Source: Spirometra erinaceieuropaei (taxonomy: Eukaryota > Platyhelminthes > Cestoda > Diphyllobothriidea > Diphyllobothriidae). From it: 64,000 nt of DNA. The stretch spans positions 48,633 through 112,632 of the forward strand of contig CACRXP010000048.1 of the NCBI GenBank assembly GCA_902702965.1. The letters are read 5' to 3'. Below the pieces are notes generated by a model. The model was not told where the DNA came from, searched no databases, and worked only from the letters and a program-made list of their open reading frames with translations. Positions 10,113-20,805 of the stretch are shown here, in pieces (positions within the stretch are counted from its first letter, which is position 1; every line of letters starts with the position of its first letter). Both the position numbers and the translations under genes were made by a program.

Positions 10113-12188
10113 TCGGTCATCGCAGTAGTGCGATCTCATGAGTTTTTAATTAAATCCTGCCCTTCACGGACTCATTTCGCTTAACTAGTGGTTGACGGAA
10201 ACGTTGTACCGCGGTCGCTCAGTACTCCGGACAATATTGAATTTATCAGTGTGCTTCTTTTATTCAGTCCTTGCCACGCGCCTCGATAATATGCGTTTTG
10301 TTATATGTTATGCTCAACACAGGTTACTGGTGTGTCCCCTAAGCGAAGTAGTTTAATTTTTTCATTCTGAAGATTGTTTTTGTCGACGGCAACTGTAGTT
10401 CCCTGATCTGCAACTCTTGTGTATTTGACTGAAATCAACTGGTTTCGAATCCGGGGGGGGACTCTGCCTCGTTGTGGAAAGTATGGACTACACTTCATGA
10501 TCGTCTTTCTATTGGCGAATGTTGGCCGAACGGGTGGTGAACAGATCAGTACTGATTGTTGGAGAAATGAGGACACCGATTTCATTTTTCATATGAAGCA
10601 TTCTTCAGCTCTTTCCATGAGTCCTAATGCACTTTTGCAAATTGCTAAAAGCTACACGAGAAGCTAACCTTATTAGTATCTTTGGCATCAACACAGGAGT
10701 CATTGCTTTACGGCCTGCTAAAATTACCATCACGTTCCAACGCCCCGAAGACTAGCCGTACACCTTCACAGGAGCACCTCCATTCTCGGTAAACTTTACC
10801 CAACATCGACATTTTGTACCATCTCTTTCCCGTGCGGACTCTTTCCCTCGGATGTGAGGGACCACGGTGCTCAGTGGTACCGGTCTCTATTTCGATATGG
10901 TCTCAGGGAAATAGATCACAGGGTGTGAGGTCAGGGTGGGGGAAGCGCTGAGAACATTCGAGGAAACGCCTTCGACCGATCCATCTGTGAGGAAACTGGA
11001 TGTTCAGGAAGGCTGTCATTAGCTTGGAAAATTGAGGAGCGGCTTCCTCTCGTTGAAGAAGGATGTTAGCAAGGTCACTTGTCCGAATTTGCGTGAATAG
11101 ATAACCCCTGCAGAATCTCTAGGTAATTTTTCCCCTTAATCATGTTTGTGTTATCGGTTGAATAGCGGAATAAAATGGTCCAGTCGGCCCTGTTCTAGAT
11201 AAACCACAGCAAACCACCAGCTTCGGAGAATCTCGTTAATCCGCGAGAACTGCTGTCCGGTTGGATTTTCTCCAAATTCCACAGGTATGTCGGTTTACCC
11301 AACCAATGAAATGAAATATGGACTTTTCGTTGAACCATAAGTCTGTTAAGAATTGCAGGTCGCCTTGATAATGATGATGGAGTGGCTTACACATTTCCCC
11401 ATAAGCATCATAATCTTCCGCCTGAAGCGTTGAAGAACCTGATAGCGCTAGGGGTAGAGCTTTATTAGTCTACGAAGCATCCACTGAATCGAGCTTTTGT
11501 TCATGCTGAGTTCCAATGACGGACCTTCTCCTGCGTAGTTTTTTTAGGACAAATCCAGTTTTTAGAACTTCGCCACGGATAGCATAAATTGCACTACGTG
11601 TTGGAGCATTGTAACTGCCATAGAACTCACATACGCCGAACTACAATCGGGGAATGCGAAAGTCTGGCGTCTCGGCAACTTTACAACGTATCACATACAT
11701 TCGAGGTTAATGGACAAGCAGTCTCACGAATGACACCGACGCCGGGTGGTCGGTTCAAAAGCGAAGGAGGACAAAGTGCGATAGGAATCGGCAAGTGAGA
11801 ATGCAGAAAGGATGAACACGTTATTCGGATAAACTCTACCTACTGATACGCAGTTAGTAGCACAAAATATGGGCACAACATTGACGTGCTTAACGTCACA
11901 CAATCTCTGGAAGTTGTGGCTACGACATCTGTAGTACACGGACACCGTACTCCCATGCCCAGCCATTTCATTTTGTAATTTGGCAACAATCCCCATCTTA
12001 AACTCCTCGATTGTTTAAACGCACTCAGGCGTATAAGCAGTCTACTGCACAGCAAAGTGCAATCTAAAGACGTCCAGCGTAGCTATTGCACACCAGACAA
12101 AACGCGCTTGCACGTAAGAGCACACCAACGGGATACGTCGAGACCTGATTGGCTCAATGGCGCACATAGAAAATCTTAGTTGCACGAC
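10113..12188. other. Unassigned DNA
   Basis: Several weak open frames are present, none with a recognised domain or good splice context. I see no repeat shared with other parts of the window. Confidence 0.4.
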
Positions 12189-12244
12189 ATCGTACTGTGT
12201 TGAAGAAGGAGACACGATCGCCGGGACAAGAGCATTATTAGCCT

Positions 12245-12285
12245 GGCGTTTCTGATTCCTACTCGAATCCATCATCAGAGACAAA
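12245..12285 (-). ncRNA. Hammerhead-like motif of the PLE terminus (inverted copy)
   Basis: On the minus strand the order is CTGATGA, stem GGATTC/GAATCA, GAAAC, GCC. The expected cleavage triplet GTC is changed to GCC, and the last stem pair is broken, so the motif is probably inactive. Compare with 13366-13407. Confidence 0.6.
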
Positions 12286-12299
12286 AAATCAGAAACGGG

Positions 12300-13259
12300 T
12301 GGTTCTTGCACAAGGGGCAGAACAACCAGCTGGCCTTCCTGGATGTCCTCGTATGTCGCAAAGGTTGTGGTGAACTGAAAACCAAAGTGTTCAGGAAAGC
12401 GACAAATACGACGCAAATACTGAACTTCAATAGCAACCACCCAATCAGCCACAAACGCAGTTGTGTAAGGACGCTCTATCGGCGTGTCAAAACGCACTGC
12501 AATGAACCGGAAGACAAAATTGCCGAACTACAATACCTCCGACGGGTCTTAAAAGCCAATGGCTACCCGCGCAACTTCGTCGACCAGTGCATACGCAAAA
12601 GGGACGAAAGGCCTAACCGCACGGACACCAAATCTTGGCGGGCACTTCCGTATGTCAAGGACGTTTCGGAAGCTGTCGGCCGCCTTCTCGCACCACTTGT
12701 GGATGGAGTTGCACACAGACCGGAGGCAACCATCAGACGTCTGGTCATGAAACCGAAAGGCACACTGCCACAGCTAGAAACGTCTGGGCTCGTTTATCGG
12801 ATCTGGTGCAGTTGCGGACAAAGCAGCTACGTCGTGGAAACCGGAAGACAACCCCAAACGCGGGTGGCCGAACACGCGGCAGCGGTGCGCAGAAATGAAG
12901 CCAGTTCTCAAGTTGCGGCTCATTCAACGAGATCCAGCCACACATTCAAATTCGATGAGGCCGAAATTCTCGCAAGAGGTGACAACCGCGTGAGCCGGGA
13001 GCTACTGGAATCATGGTTTACTGGTTCCCAGTCCATCGACAAGTGCAACGATCTTCCGACTCCATACTCCGTGCTAAAGCATCGCCTAGGCGGAGTAACA
13101 AGCCATGCTGGGAGTGCACTGGTGAACATTCTTGCCAACACCCGAGTCAGCGCGTCAGATGGTCGAGCAATCATCACACCAACATCCAACGTACGTGATG
13201 AAATTGCAGCAATTAACGACGCGAATATCGGCCATCACGCCACGGGCAACGAACCCTGA
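12300..13259 (+). pseudogene. PLE reverse transcriptase C-terminus plus GIY-YIG endonuclease (truncated)
   Basis: The open frame gives about 318 residues but has no ATG; it enters the element part-way. It starts in the RT thumb region (NNQLAFLDVLVCRKG), continues through NFNSNHPISHKRSCVRTLY, a linker with SWRALPYVKDVSEAVGRLL, and a GIY-YIG domain (GLVYRIWCSCGQSSY, VVETGRQPQTRVAEH). The second half of the signature reads YVVETG where YIGET is expected, so the conserved glycine is replaced by valine. The RT catalytic motifs are missing through truncation. A PLE RT copies RNA at a nick that the GIY-YIG nuclease makes; this copy cannot do so alone. Confidence 0.88.
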
Positions 13260-13365
13260 TGAAGGGGAGGGAGCCGTGAATTATCATAGGTGTTCGGTAG
13301 CATGGCGACTGCATCCTATAAATACCGCAGCCCGTTGTGCAGCAACCACTCGTTTCTGCTTTTTT

Positions 13366-13407
13366 GTTTCTGATGATGGATTCGAGTAGGAATCCGAAAC
13401 GTCAGGC
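13366..13407 (+). ncRNA. Hammerhead-like motif of the PLE 3' terminus
   Basis: The sequence has CTGATGA (13370-13376), stem II GGATTC/GAATCC with loop GAGTAG, GAAAC (13396-13400) and GTC (13401-13403). Stem III is the loopless palindrome ACGT, so folding would need two RNA strands. A stem I can form between bases just before CTGATGA and AGGC after GTC. One unpaired T between CTGATGA and stem II departs from the classic fold. PLE termini are known to carry minimal hammerheads. Confidence 0.65.
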
Positions 13408-13492
13408 TAATAAAGTTCTTGTCCCGGCGATCGTGGCTCCTTTTTCAAGACTACTTCCTGGGACTCGTCCCTTCGCTTCTATCGTGCTGTGT

Positions 13493-14325
13493 GCTGGCTG
13501 GTAATTTTGTTCTTTTGGGCTTCCACAACGACGAGTCGGTTATGCGGAGTGCGTCATTCAGTGGCTTGAGCGGAGGGATTAGAAAAGGAGAGCTTGATTT
13601 ACGAGATTGAATTCGAGGCTTCCAAAATTCTGGTTATTTGAGAGGAAGGTCAGCGGTTATCACCTTCCAAGACGGGGAAAGTCTTCAATTAAATTTGACT
13701 GTTTTAGGGAACAGTACGTTTACTGCAATTGCTGAACGAACGAAATCCCTGATTGGGACGCATCATTTCTGTGTGTAGCTACTAATTCAAGTATTTTGTC
13801 AGTTGCATTACTGTTGGTCTAGTTATCCGATGAGAGCAACAGTTATGTATCATTCTGTCCGTCTTCTGTTTAGCCAACTCTAAATATCAAAGGGACAACC
13901 AGACGAAGAAGCATGAATATCAGTTTATCTTTTTGTCAGCGCTGATTAGTAATGCATTAAATCTCTTTGCAACGTGTTCGCTAATAACACAATGCATTGC
14001 TTGCGATTGCGTGAGGGTGTATTAGCTATAAGTAATCACGAACTCCCTTTGCAACCACACATCCACGCTTTGAAATGGGGCAGTGCAGTTGAGTATGCTG
14101 CTAGCCTTTCTAGGCTATTGTCTCTATCATTTCTTGAAGAGAATTCAGAAGATTGCAGAATGTTAGAGGAAGAGGCAATAATTTCCAAGACGACTATAGA
14201 GTTGATGGGCCTTTGGCGAAATCGTCATTGGTTCATAGGCACAACTCTTTCACACCGAGTCATAAAACCTCTTCAAACTATTATGCCTATTAGCCTGTCG
14301 TCTTAAGAATATTTTATCTCCACAT
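13493..14325. other. Unassigned DNA
   Basis: I see no gene or shared repeat here. Confidence 0.4.
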
Positions 14326-15070
14326 TTGTCCGCATTCTCTAACCTACACCATGCAAAGAAGGGAATAAGATTGTTGCGAGACCTTTCGGCAAGTTTCCGA
14401 TTGGAAGAGTTGCAGGCAAAATTAGATTTCAGGAAACAGGACTCTAACTGTGCTTGCCCCCTGGGCGACACGCTGACTAATGCTCACCAAGGAGATTACA
14501 TAACATTTCGTCTGGCAGCCATACAAGGGACCATTGAGTACCCCGACTTCCACCGTCGGTATGTGGATGTCCTTTTCTGCCTGGCCAGTCATGCCACCGA
14601 CAACAACGTCCGAGTCAGAAGTTCAGCAGTGCTGAGAGCGGCACTTCTCAATGTCCTTCTACAATGACACGCGGATGCATCTGTACAGCCTAGGGAATTT
14701 CGAACGAAAACCCTAGAGGGATAATTCATGAATTTTCACAGTTTTGTTCCCCGAAATCTAGAGCGAAATTTAGTCAGTGTGCATTTACTCATTCACCTGT
14801 TTCTGTGAAACTGTATATAATGGCCGTATAGCGGGGCGTCTGAGAAAGAAGGTACCTGCTCGGATAGGCAGAGACGAAAGCAAATCTACTTCGAGTCATA
14901 TGCCCACACATCGAGGCGATAGAACTTACCGAGTCGACGCAAAAGAAGCCGTTTATGTTGTTTATTGGGAGTCTGTAAACTGCACTAGGCCTAGGCCAAC
15001 GGATGCTAGCAGCAGACGAGGCAGTGGCTATTCAGGTAGTTAATTCAGCTTTTTGTTGTCAGAAGAATTG
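14326..15070 (+). pseudogene. Penelope-like element lineage 2: RT and GIY-YIG fragment, degenerate
   Basis: An RT piece (about 14440-14667) has PLGDTLTN, a relic of motif B, and FHRRYVDVLFCLASH, a relic of motif C in which YVDD has become YVDV. After a gap of about 110 bp, a GIY-YIG relic follows at 14777-14960 (CIYSFTCFCETVYNGRIAGR). The conserved tail LAADEAVAIQVVNSAFCCQK follows at about 15003-15060 in another frame. The RT thumb and linker are deleted. It cannot be functional. Confidence 0.72.
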
Positions 15071-15119
15071 TGGCGGTACGTGTCTTCTTGCCCTCCGCCA
15101 TTGCCACGCTGCCTTCCTG

Positions 15120-15240
15120 TCCGCCTCACACTCCTTGTCGTCGCGCTGCTGGAACGCGCGAGGCTTGTCACTAGCCTCGCGAGTGCTCCGGGCCAATCAA
15201 CGGTAACCCTCCTCTGATTGGCAAGAGGACGCGGAGACTA
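15120..15240 (+). repeat. Fragment resembling 29860-29940, possible LTR remnant
   Basis: CTAGCCTCGCGAGTGCTCCG, GGCCAATCAACG and CTGATTGGC resemble CTACCCTCGCGTGGGCTCTG, AGCCAGTCAACG and CTGATTGC near 29870-29930. That second stretch lies upstream of a PBS-like site, so both may be LTR pieces of one Gypsy family. Confidence 0.35.
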
Positions 15241-16650
15241 CGGAAGGCGCACACAGGGTGAATAAAAATAAGAATCGCGGATAAAATTGATCACGATGAT
15301 AAACCAGCTACTTAGATTCAGTCAGTAGCCATATCAAAATAATTTTCAAACATTTGCTAAAACGAGGTTCCCTTTTTCAGAAATAATGTCTACACAAACT
15401 TTCCGATTTCTTACAGAAGATATTCAAATAGGGCTAAGTCCCAGGACTTCAACGGCGCAACCATTGATTACTTACGAAAAGCCCCGCTGAGGGACCGAAA
15501 AATCGTGAGTGACCACCCGAAAATCTCCCGCTCCACGTTATAGAAATAATCCGCACTGAAAGCCTGCTTGAACTTATGCCACTGCATGTGGACGAAATAA
15601 TGTTGACGGAAGCGAAGAGTGGATTCCCAAGTTACCTTAAATCCAGTAAACTGTCTTTCGACCCCGTAAAATGCCCGTACTACCGCTCCCGATCAAACAA
15701 ATTCCTCAGATACGGTGGAAGGACACGGATGATATGATATGCCTTCTCAGGGGCCATTTTAAGGAGTTTTGTCTTTGCGATAGTACCCTTGAAAAGCAGC
15801 TGTGCTTTAAGTTGTGAGTCCTTTAGACTCTCGTCCTTGGTTCAAAAAAAAATGAGCTACACATAAATTTCCGTTAGGAATCACTTGACTACTTCAACTG
15901 CTCCTAGTTTGCAACTGTTAAGCCTACTGACTGAGTCTAAGTAGTTGGTTTATCTTCGTGATCCATTTTATCCGCGACTCTTATTTTTAGTCAAACCCAA
16001 CTGCCTACAGAGCCTTTGTGTACTCACTTCCAAAACAGTAAAGGGTGCCCAACTCACTCCGTCTTCCCTGACTTTCGATTGGGAATCTCTGTCTTGTCGA
16101 CCACACTACTTTGGACAGACGTTGGTGCAAGCGCAGCATCTTCAATAGCCACTACCGACTCTACATGGTGACTGCATGTCACTCCAAATCCCCTAATGAC
16201 AATTGTGCTCACTCTCCGTGCTTAACTTGCTGACATTACCCCCACTCCACTTCCACCCCCTGCCTTCATCAGCCCCAATGGCAGCAACATGCCAATCTGG
16301 TCATGCCGGCGGCGTGAGAGCGACGTGTGACTAACCCCCCTCAGACGCTTATAAACCCTGTACGCGACTCATATTTTCATTCCCAATGCAACTGTATTGT
16401 CCAGGCCACCCTTTTTTGCCATAGCAAACCTGAAAGAAGACAATCCACTTACTTTATTTAAATTAAGTAGCATAGCGGCGTTTTATGCCGTAACCGAGGA
16501 AAGAAACGCAGAAAAAACAGTCTAAAGTGCATTCGAGTTCTACCAGGCACAGTGTTGAATGGTGGCAACTCAAGGATGATCATGATCGAAATTTTGGCAG
16601 CAGCTGAAGCACTATATTCAACTTAATCACCTTGGTATTTGCAGCTGTTT
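15241..16650. other. Unassigned DNA
   Basis: I see no recognisable gene, terminal repeat or shared family here. Confidence 0.4.
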
Positions 16651-16965
16651 TCACTCGCCATCATTTCGTACGATACCGCTTGCTGGACTTGGCAGAATGC
16701 AAACAGTTCTCTCTGCGTTTAACGTGTACTCGGCCAAATCCAAAGTCCTGTCGTCGTACATGGACGGATTGCAAACTATCTGTGAGATTTCCTTTAGTGA
16801 TGGCAGGGTCTTGTTCCGGTCTGTCAAGTGAAGGTCGCTTAACCTGATGATACTCCGGCTTATACCAAGTCCCATCTCGGCTTTTACGTTGGTCAGAGTT
16901 GTCCTGTGTAGAATTTGATATTTAAATCCACCGAGTTCCTCTTGCTTAAGGAAAGTAAGTTGCAT
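16651..16965 (-). CDS. Exon-like open frame related to 47326-47589, unknown product
   Basis: The minus-strand frame reads EELGGFKYQILHRTTL, later SLKEISQIVCNPSMYDDRTL, then DLAEYTLNAERTVC. The plus-strand stretch at 47326-47589 has LLGTYDYPYSRQAVL, LSEVEDILHSPSQYGARCF and DLAEYMLNTRKAVC in the same order. Roughly 30 percent of residues match by eye. A pyrimidine-rich AG acceptor sits just before the similarity starts in both. I do not recognise the protein. It may be a duplicated exon of a flatworm gene family or part of an uncharacterised element. Confidence 0.45.
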   Translation of the reverse strand: MQLTFLKQEELGGFKYQILHRTTLTNVKAEMGLGISRSIIRLSDLHLTDRNKTLPSLKEISQIVCNPSMYDDRTLDLAEYTLNAERTVCILPSPASGIVRNDGE

Positions 16966-17117
16966 CTATTTAAAAATGCACCACTCCACCGTGTTTAAAT
17001 TGCAGGCAATCGATGAAACTGGACTGGCATGATAAAAAACGAGGTTTTTAATAAACTTGCAATACCTGAACAGTTGGGTTATCTAGGCCAAGGGCGAGGA
17101 CGAATAAAAAGGCTTCG

Positions 17118-17205
17118 GATGTAACCACCAAATCAGTCGAAAACGCAGTTCCACAAGGACGCGTTACCGGCAGGTTGAGTCACACTGACTGCAGGACAAA
17201 ATAAA
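17118..17205 (+). mobile_element. Short Penelope-like (lineage 1) fragment
   Basis: The bases match the segment of the element at 12306-13259 that encodes NSNHPISHKRSCVRTLYRR. Here the reading gives SNHQISRKRSSTRTRYRQVE and a stop. Only about 88 bp remains. Confidence 0.65.
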
Positions 17206-18011
17206 AACGAAACGCAACTTTCCTAACCGGTAGACGTACGAATGAGACGAGGTACTTAACTGCATCGGCTTCAATTTCTGTCACTCGCTTCCGTACGTCT
17301 AGAGCGTTCCAATAACCGTTAGTTACCTGCTCATGCCATTTGGATTTGAGATTGTTGGCATATCGAAGGCAACTCTCAGGCACAAAGTATTCAGGTTCAT
17401 GGACCTACTCTGCCGAGGGAACAGACGTCTACAAATGTTTATCGCATTCTACGGAATTGAGGACAAAGTAGCTGGGTCGCCGAATTGGAAATTGTCCTGA
17501 ACGTGGATACTGAAATCTAGACAGTAGCCAGGAATAACGACACCCGATCTCCATTGGCGGGTTGGTCGCAGAATGCAGTTACACCTTCAAGTTCCACAGG
17601 ATAGGACAGGAATTCCGAGTTGTTGGGAATTGACGGGACCACGATCACACACAGTGCAATAAGACAAAAACAGCACCGTCCGATCGCGCATGATAAGCAA
17701 ATGAGGTTTAAGGACGAGTGATTAACTTCACCCCCTAATATGGCCTTCAGGCAGTGTATGAGAGCCGTCATACTTGTCATACCTAAAGGCCGCTTTACGA
17801 AACACAACCTCTAGTACCCAATGCTTACGATCCCGGCTTGTCGCTTGGATCAATGTGAACGGTTGATCATAAATTCACGGCGGAATAGGAACCCCATTAT
17901 TGCAAACATCTCTGTTAATTAAACTGGGTTTCGATTTATGCCCTCGTGATCAGAATGTATCTCTGCCAGATCTTTGGTCCGCCAAGCATCTGAGTATTGA
18001 TCAGAAGAAGA
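17206..18011. other. Unassigned DNA
   Basis: I see no gene or shared repeat here. Confidence 0.35.
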
Positions 18012-18017
18012 AGCGAT

Positions 18018-18062
18018 CGCTGGCTGACGACGGCTAATAAGCCAGAAATGGCCATTCCAGTC
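18018..18062 (+). ncRNA. Hammerhead ribozyme, first in the dimer
   Basis: The core is CTGACGA (18024-18030), stem II GGCT/AGCC with loop AATA, and GAAA (18045-18048). Stem III is the loopless ATGG/CCAT, with predicted cleavage after T18056. Stem I pairs GCTGG with CCAGT; the sixth pair is lost here (C against C). Confidence 0.7.
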
Positions 18063-18329
18063 TCCCTTGCCTTTGTCGGTAATATCATTCTGCCTAGATA
18101 TCATGCGCCGCTGTGCGGCTGCTGGTTGGGCTCGAGAGAGAGCCCTTAAGGCATAACGGAACGAGTGAGTTCCGTATGAACGATCGGTGAGCGCCCCCTA
18201 ACATTGTATATTCCCGATCAAAAACCGACAGGGCAACGGGCTCGCGGCCCGGTGAGTAGAGGCGTTGACTTCTAAACCAACAGGTCGCGAGTTCGAGGCT
18301 CGGGTGTTCCACACTTCGGGCTTGGGTAT

Positions 18330-18374
18330 GGCTGGCTGACGACGGCTAATAAGCCAGAAATGGCCATTCCAGTC
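18330..18374 (+). ncRNA. Hammerhead ribozyme, second in the dimer
   Basis: It has the same core as at 18018, with a complete six-pair stem I (GGCTGG/CCAGTC). Predicted cleavage is after T18368. The C and A flanking stem II do not pair, unlike the G-C pair of classic hammerheads. Confidence 0.75.
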
Positions 18375-18406
18375 TCCCTTGTCTTTGTCGGTAATGCCAT
18401 TCTGCC

Positions 18407-19129
18407 AGTTGTATGCATTTTTAAGGCGGATACTAATCCCCTCACTGCAGCTTGACGGCGTCGCGTTTAGTATGCAGGTAAGGATTTCATGCTCTCGTTT
18501 AGCATTTTGCTGCTCAGTAACCATCTCGCAGTCACATCGCAAGAGTTCCTGTTAGAATCTGGCTCAACTGCCCGGGCGATAGCAGAACTGAGAGGATGAT
18601 TTCATTCCGGACTGGCGGAAATATTTAAATCTGCTCGCGGAAAATCTAATATTTACTTTTTTCCACTCTAATCAGTAAAAATACAGGGACAATCACGCGT
18701 TTATGCGCCAAGTCAGTATGTAGGACTTAGATGGTGAGTTCCATGGCCTTGGAGACGCCTCCAGAATAGGTCATATTTTAGCACCGGAGACTCTAAACCG
18801 CTGCATTTTGTTGAAGCAACTACCAACAGTGAGTGGCGATCCCTACTTGATTTCTTCTCATGTACTGCCAAACCACACTCTATACATACTCTGGAAGGAT
18901 ACTCCAATCCCCATACTACTCGTGAACTGATAGTGCGGGAACTGGAACGCCGAGTTTTTCAAGAACCAAAACCAGAACTTTGGTGTTGATATCATAAGGA
19001 CACGCGCAGTGTCTCATCAGCGAAGACTGGTGCAGCAGTCTACCAACCAAATCGGGTCGCCGCCGCCGTGAAAAATGAGGGAGAAGCCCGCAGGTCTCAG
19101 GCGTTCCGTACCCGCAACACGCCACTCAA
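18407..19129. other. Unassigned DNA
   Basis: I see no gene here. The last part may be the decayed 5' side of the zinc-finger frame that follows. Confidence 0.35.
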
Positions 19130-20030
19130 CCCCGCCCAACGTGCTCGCTCTGTGAACGAACACTCAGCGCGGGGATCGGCCTCGTCGCACATCTTTGAAC
19201 CCAGTGCGCCAACCGCCGGACGACCGCAAGTGCCGCCGCCACGACCGCTCCCCCCCCCCCGCGGCGACCATTGGCGGCGCTCGTCCTCGCTACGCCTGCT
19301 TCGAATCCCCATGCCCTGGCCCTGTCAACCATCACCACCTTTAACATCTCTGCCACAATCACCGCGGCGGCGGCGACGACGACGAACACACCCACCCCTA
19401 CCACCGAGCAAAACGGTCCTGGAGTCCGGTCGACCGCCAATACGTTTACCACCACAAGCCTCAGATCCAAAATTGGGGACTCGGTTGAAACCTGTACTCA
19501 CAGAGATCGCATATTCACCCTACGAAACGGCCTGATCGATCACTTGCGGATCCATCGCACTGCGACCAGTTCACCAGTGCTCAGAGTGAGGCCTACACAC
19601 GTCGCGCCCGTCTCCACTATCCGCACTGCACATGCACATTAACTCATTCCATGGGCCTATTCGGTTACATGCACGCCCACGAAGGCTGAGCTCACCGCAA
19701 TATCGACACTCCAGATACACCCTGCATACCCGAAAACGCTATTTTATCCGGAATTAGCAACTCTTCATCCATCAGATTGGCTGCCACTAACAGTCTCATC
19801 ATCACAACCGATTTTACAGCGCCGAAACCACCATGCCTTAACTGCCAGCGCGCATACACATCACGCATCCACCTGGTCCCTCACTCGCAAATCCATTGCC
19901 GAGACTGGCAAATCAGTGCCACGAGTATCAACTTATAGCCACCGCACCCGCCTCCACTGCCCATACTCTCCACGCACATTCAGTCGCCGCATGGGCCTAG
20001 CAGGCCACAAGCGCCCTCATTACAACTTGC
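19130..20030 (+). pseudogene. Degenerate multi-zinc-finger frame (retroelement-associated type)
   Basis: Five finger relics occur in order in shifting frames. They are CSLCERTLSAGIGLVAHL (about 19143), CTHRDRIFTLRNGLIDHLRI (about 19494, second Cys lost), LHYPHCTCTLTHSMGLFGYM (about 19609), CLNCQRAYTSRIHLVPHSQI (about 19833) and LHCPYSPRTFSRRMGLAGHK (about 19947, second Cys is Ser). The shared core is C-x2-C-x-R-x(5-6)-GL-x2-H. A Thr/Pro-rich linker joins the first two. Such arrays are abundant in flatworm genomes near non-LTR retrotransposon frames; that link is from memory. Frameshifts and stops between fingers make it a pseudogene. Confidence 0.7.
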
Positions 20031-20224
20031 GATCAATCACTGAAGACACAAATACATCACAGCACATTCCCCGCCAACACATGTACCACACAAACCCCAC
20101 TCCAGAATCCCACATCACCGACGCATCCTACGTAGGTGGCAGGCGTGCCTCTCCAGTTGCCCTCTCCGTGTGGCTCCTCTGCCGCATGTGAAATCCGAGT
20201 GTTCTATCTCCCCTGCATGTTAAA

Positions 20225-20765
20225 TCCTGATATGGGCATCTAGAGGGTCAGGTCTGGCATGTGGCGCGCACCGACAAGCTCTCTTGTTCTGTCTGTGACT
20301 TCCACCTCTCCTTGCACCAGAAATCTGACCGTCTCGGACATGAATGGGGTCTGGGGATGGAATTAGAAAGTGAGGTCGAAGATTCAGCGCACCTTCCTCA
20401 CCATAAACGACCTGACGCGCTTGCAATTATTACGATGCGCCGAAAATCGTGGTTTGGAAGGTTGCTAACTGGCAAGATAACTCAGACCTCGCAGATGGAA
20501 GCGAAAACGCGAGTTCCAGGAAGCAGTTCAAAAGAAGAAGAAGTGGAAGCGATTATTGGAACAGGAAGTTTATTGGCCTGACGTTTCGGATTCCCACTCG
20601 AACCCGTCATCAGAGACGGTCGCGACCGTCGAGTGAGAATCCGAAACGTCAGGCCAATAAACTTCCTGTTCCAGTGATCGCATCTTCTTCTTCAGACCTC
20701 GCAGTCAACCGAGTACTGGTTCGTATGGGGTGGCGGACTAGTTGAACGAGAGTCAGTCAGCAATG
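20225..20765 (+). repeat. G-repeat interrupted by a small PLE insertion
   Basis: The left part (20225-20494) and right part (20705-20765) together align with the uninterrupted copy at 8510-8770. The junction falls in ACCTCGCAG-TCAACC, which corresponds to GACTCGCAGTCAGCC at about 8683-8700. Confidence 0.65.
20495..20691. mobile_element. PLE terminal fold-back insertion, 197 bp
   Basis: The insert holds only PLE lineage 1 termini: a minus-oriented end (GAAGAAGAAG to about 20613) facing a plus-oriented end (about 20626-20691). The arms are about 65 bp. It is flanked by an exact 13-bp target duplication, TCAGACCTCGCAG, at 20482-20494 and 20692-20704. The minus arm keeps a full hammerhead-like motif at 20580-20613 (CTGATGA, GGGTTC/GAATCC, GAAAC, GTC). 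The plus arm has lost its CTGATGA. Confidence 0.83.
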
Positions 20766-20805
20766 ACCCCTCCTTAATGTTGCCTTCATGACTTCGTGCC
20801 ATGTG

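Larger units (their letters stand above)
12201..13480 (+). mobile_element. Penelope-like element (lineage 1), 5'-inverted and truncated copy
   Basis: The element has the 3' part of a PLE reading frame (12300-13259), about 110 bp of 3' UTR, and a 3' terminus at about 13351-13480. The left end (about 12201-12297) is an inverted copy of that terminus, matching it over roughly 95 bp. The whole is flanked by a 12-bp target duplication with one mismatch (ATCGTACTGTGT at 12189-12200, ATCGTGCTGTGT at 13481-13492). This is a single 5'-truncated insertion with an inversion at its 5' end. Confidence 0.85.
18012..18406 (+). mobile_element. Hammerhead SINE, 1.25-unit copy
   Basis: This copy aligns base for base, apart from substitutions, with 53268-53660. 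The order is a partial unit with a ribozyme, the unit body, a tRNA-like head at 18237-18310 (B-box GAGTTCGAGGC at 18289-18299), then a second ribozyme and about 40 bp more. The predicted cleavage sites lie after 18056 and 18368, exactly 312 bp apart. No protein is encoded. Confidence 0.82.

Noticed and set aside
19068..19535. 155-residue proline-rich open frame as a gene
   Set aside because: It is an out-of-frame reading of the zinc-finger pseudogene; the finger motifs lie in other frames.
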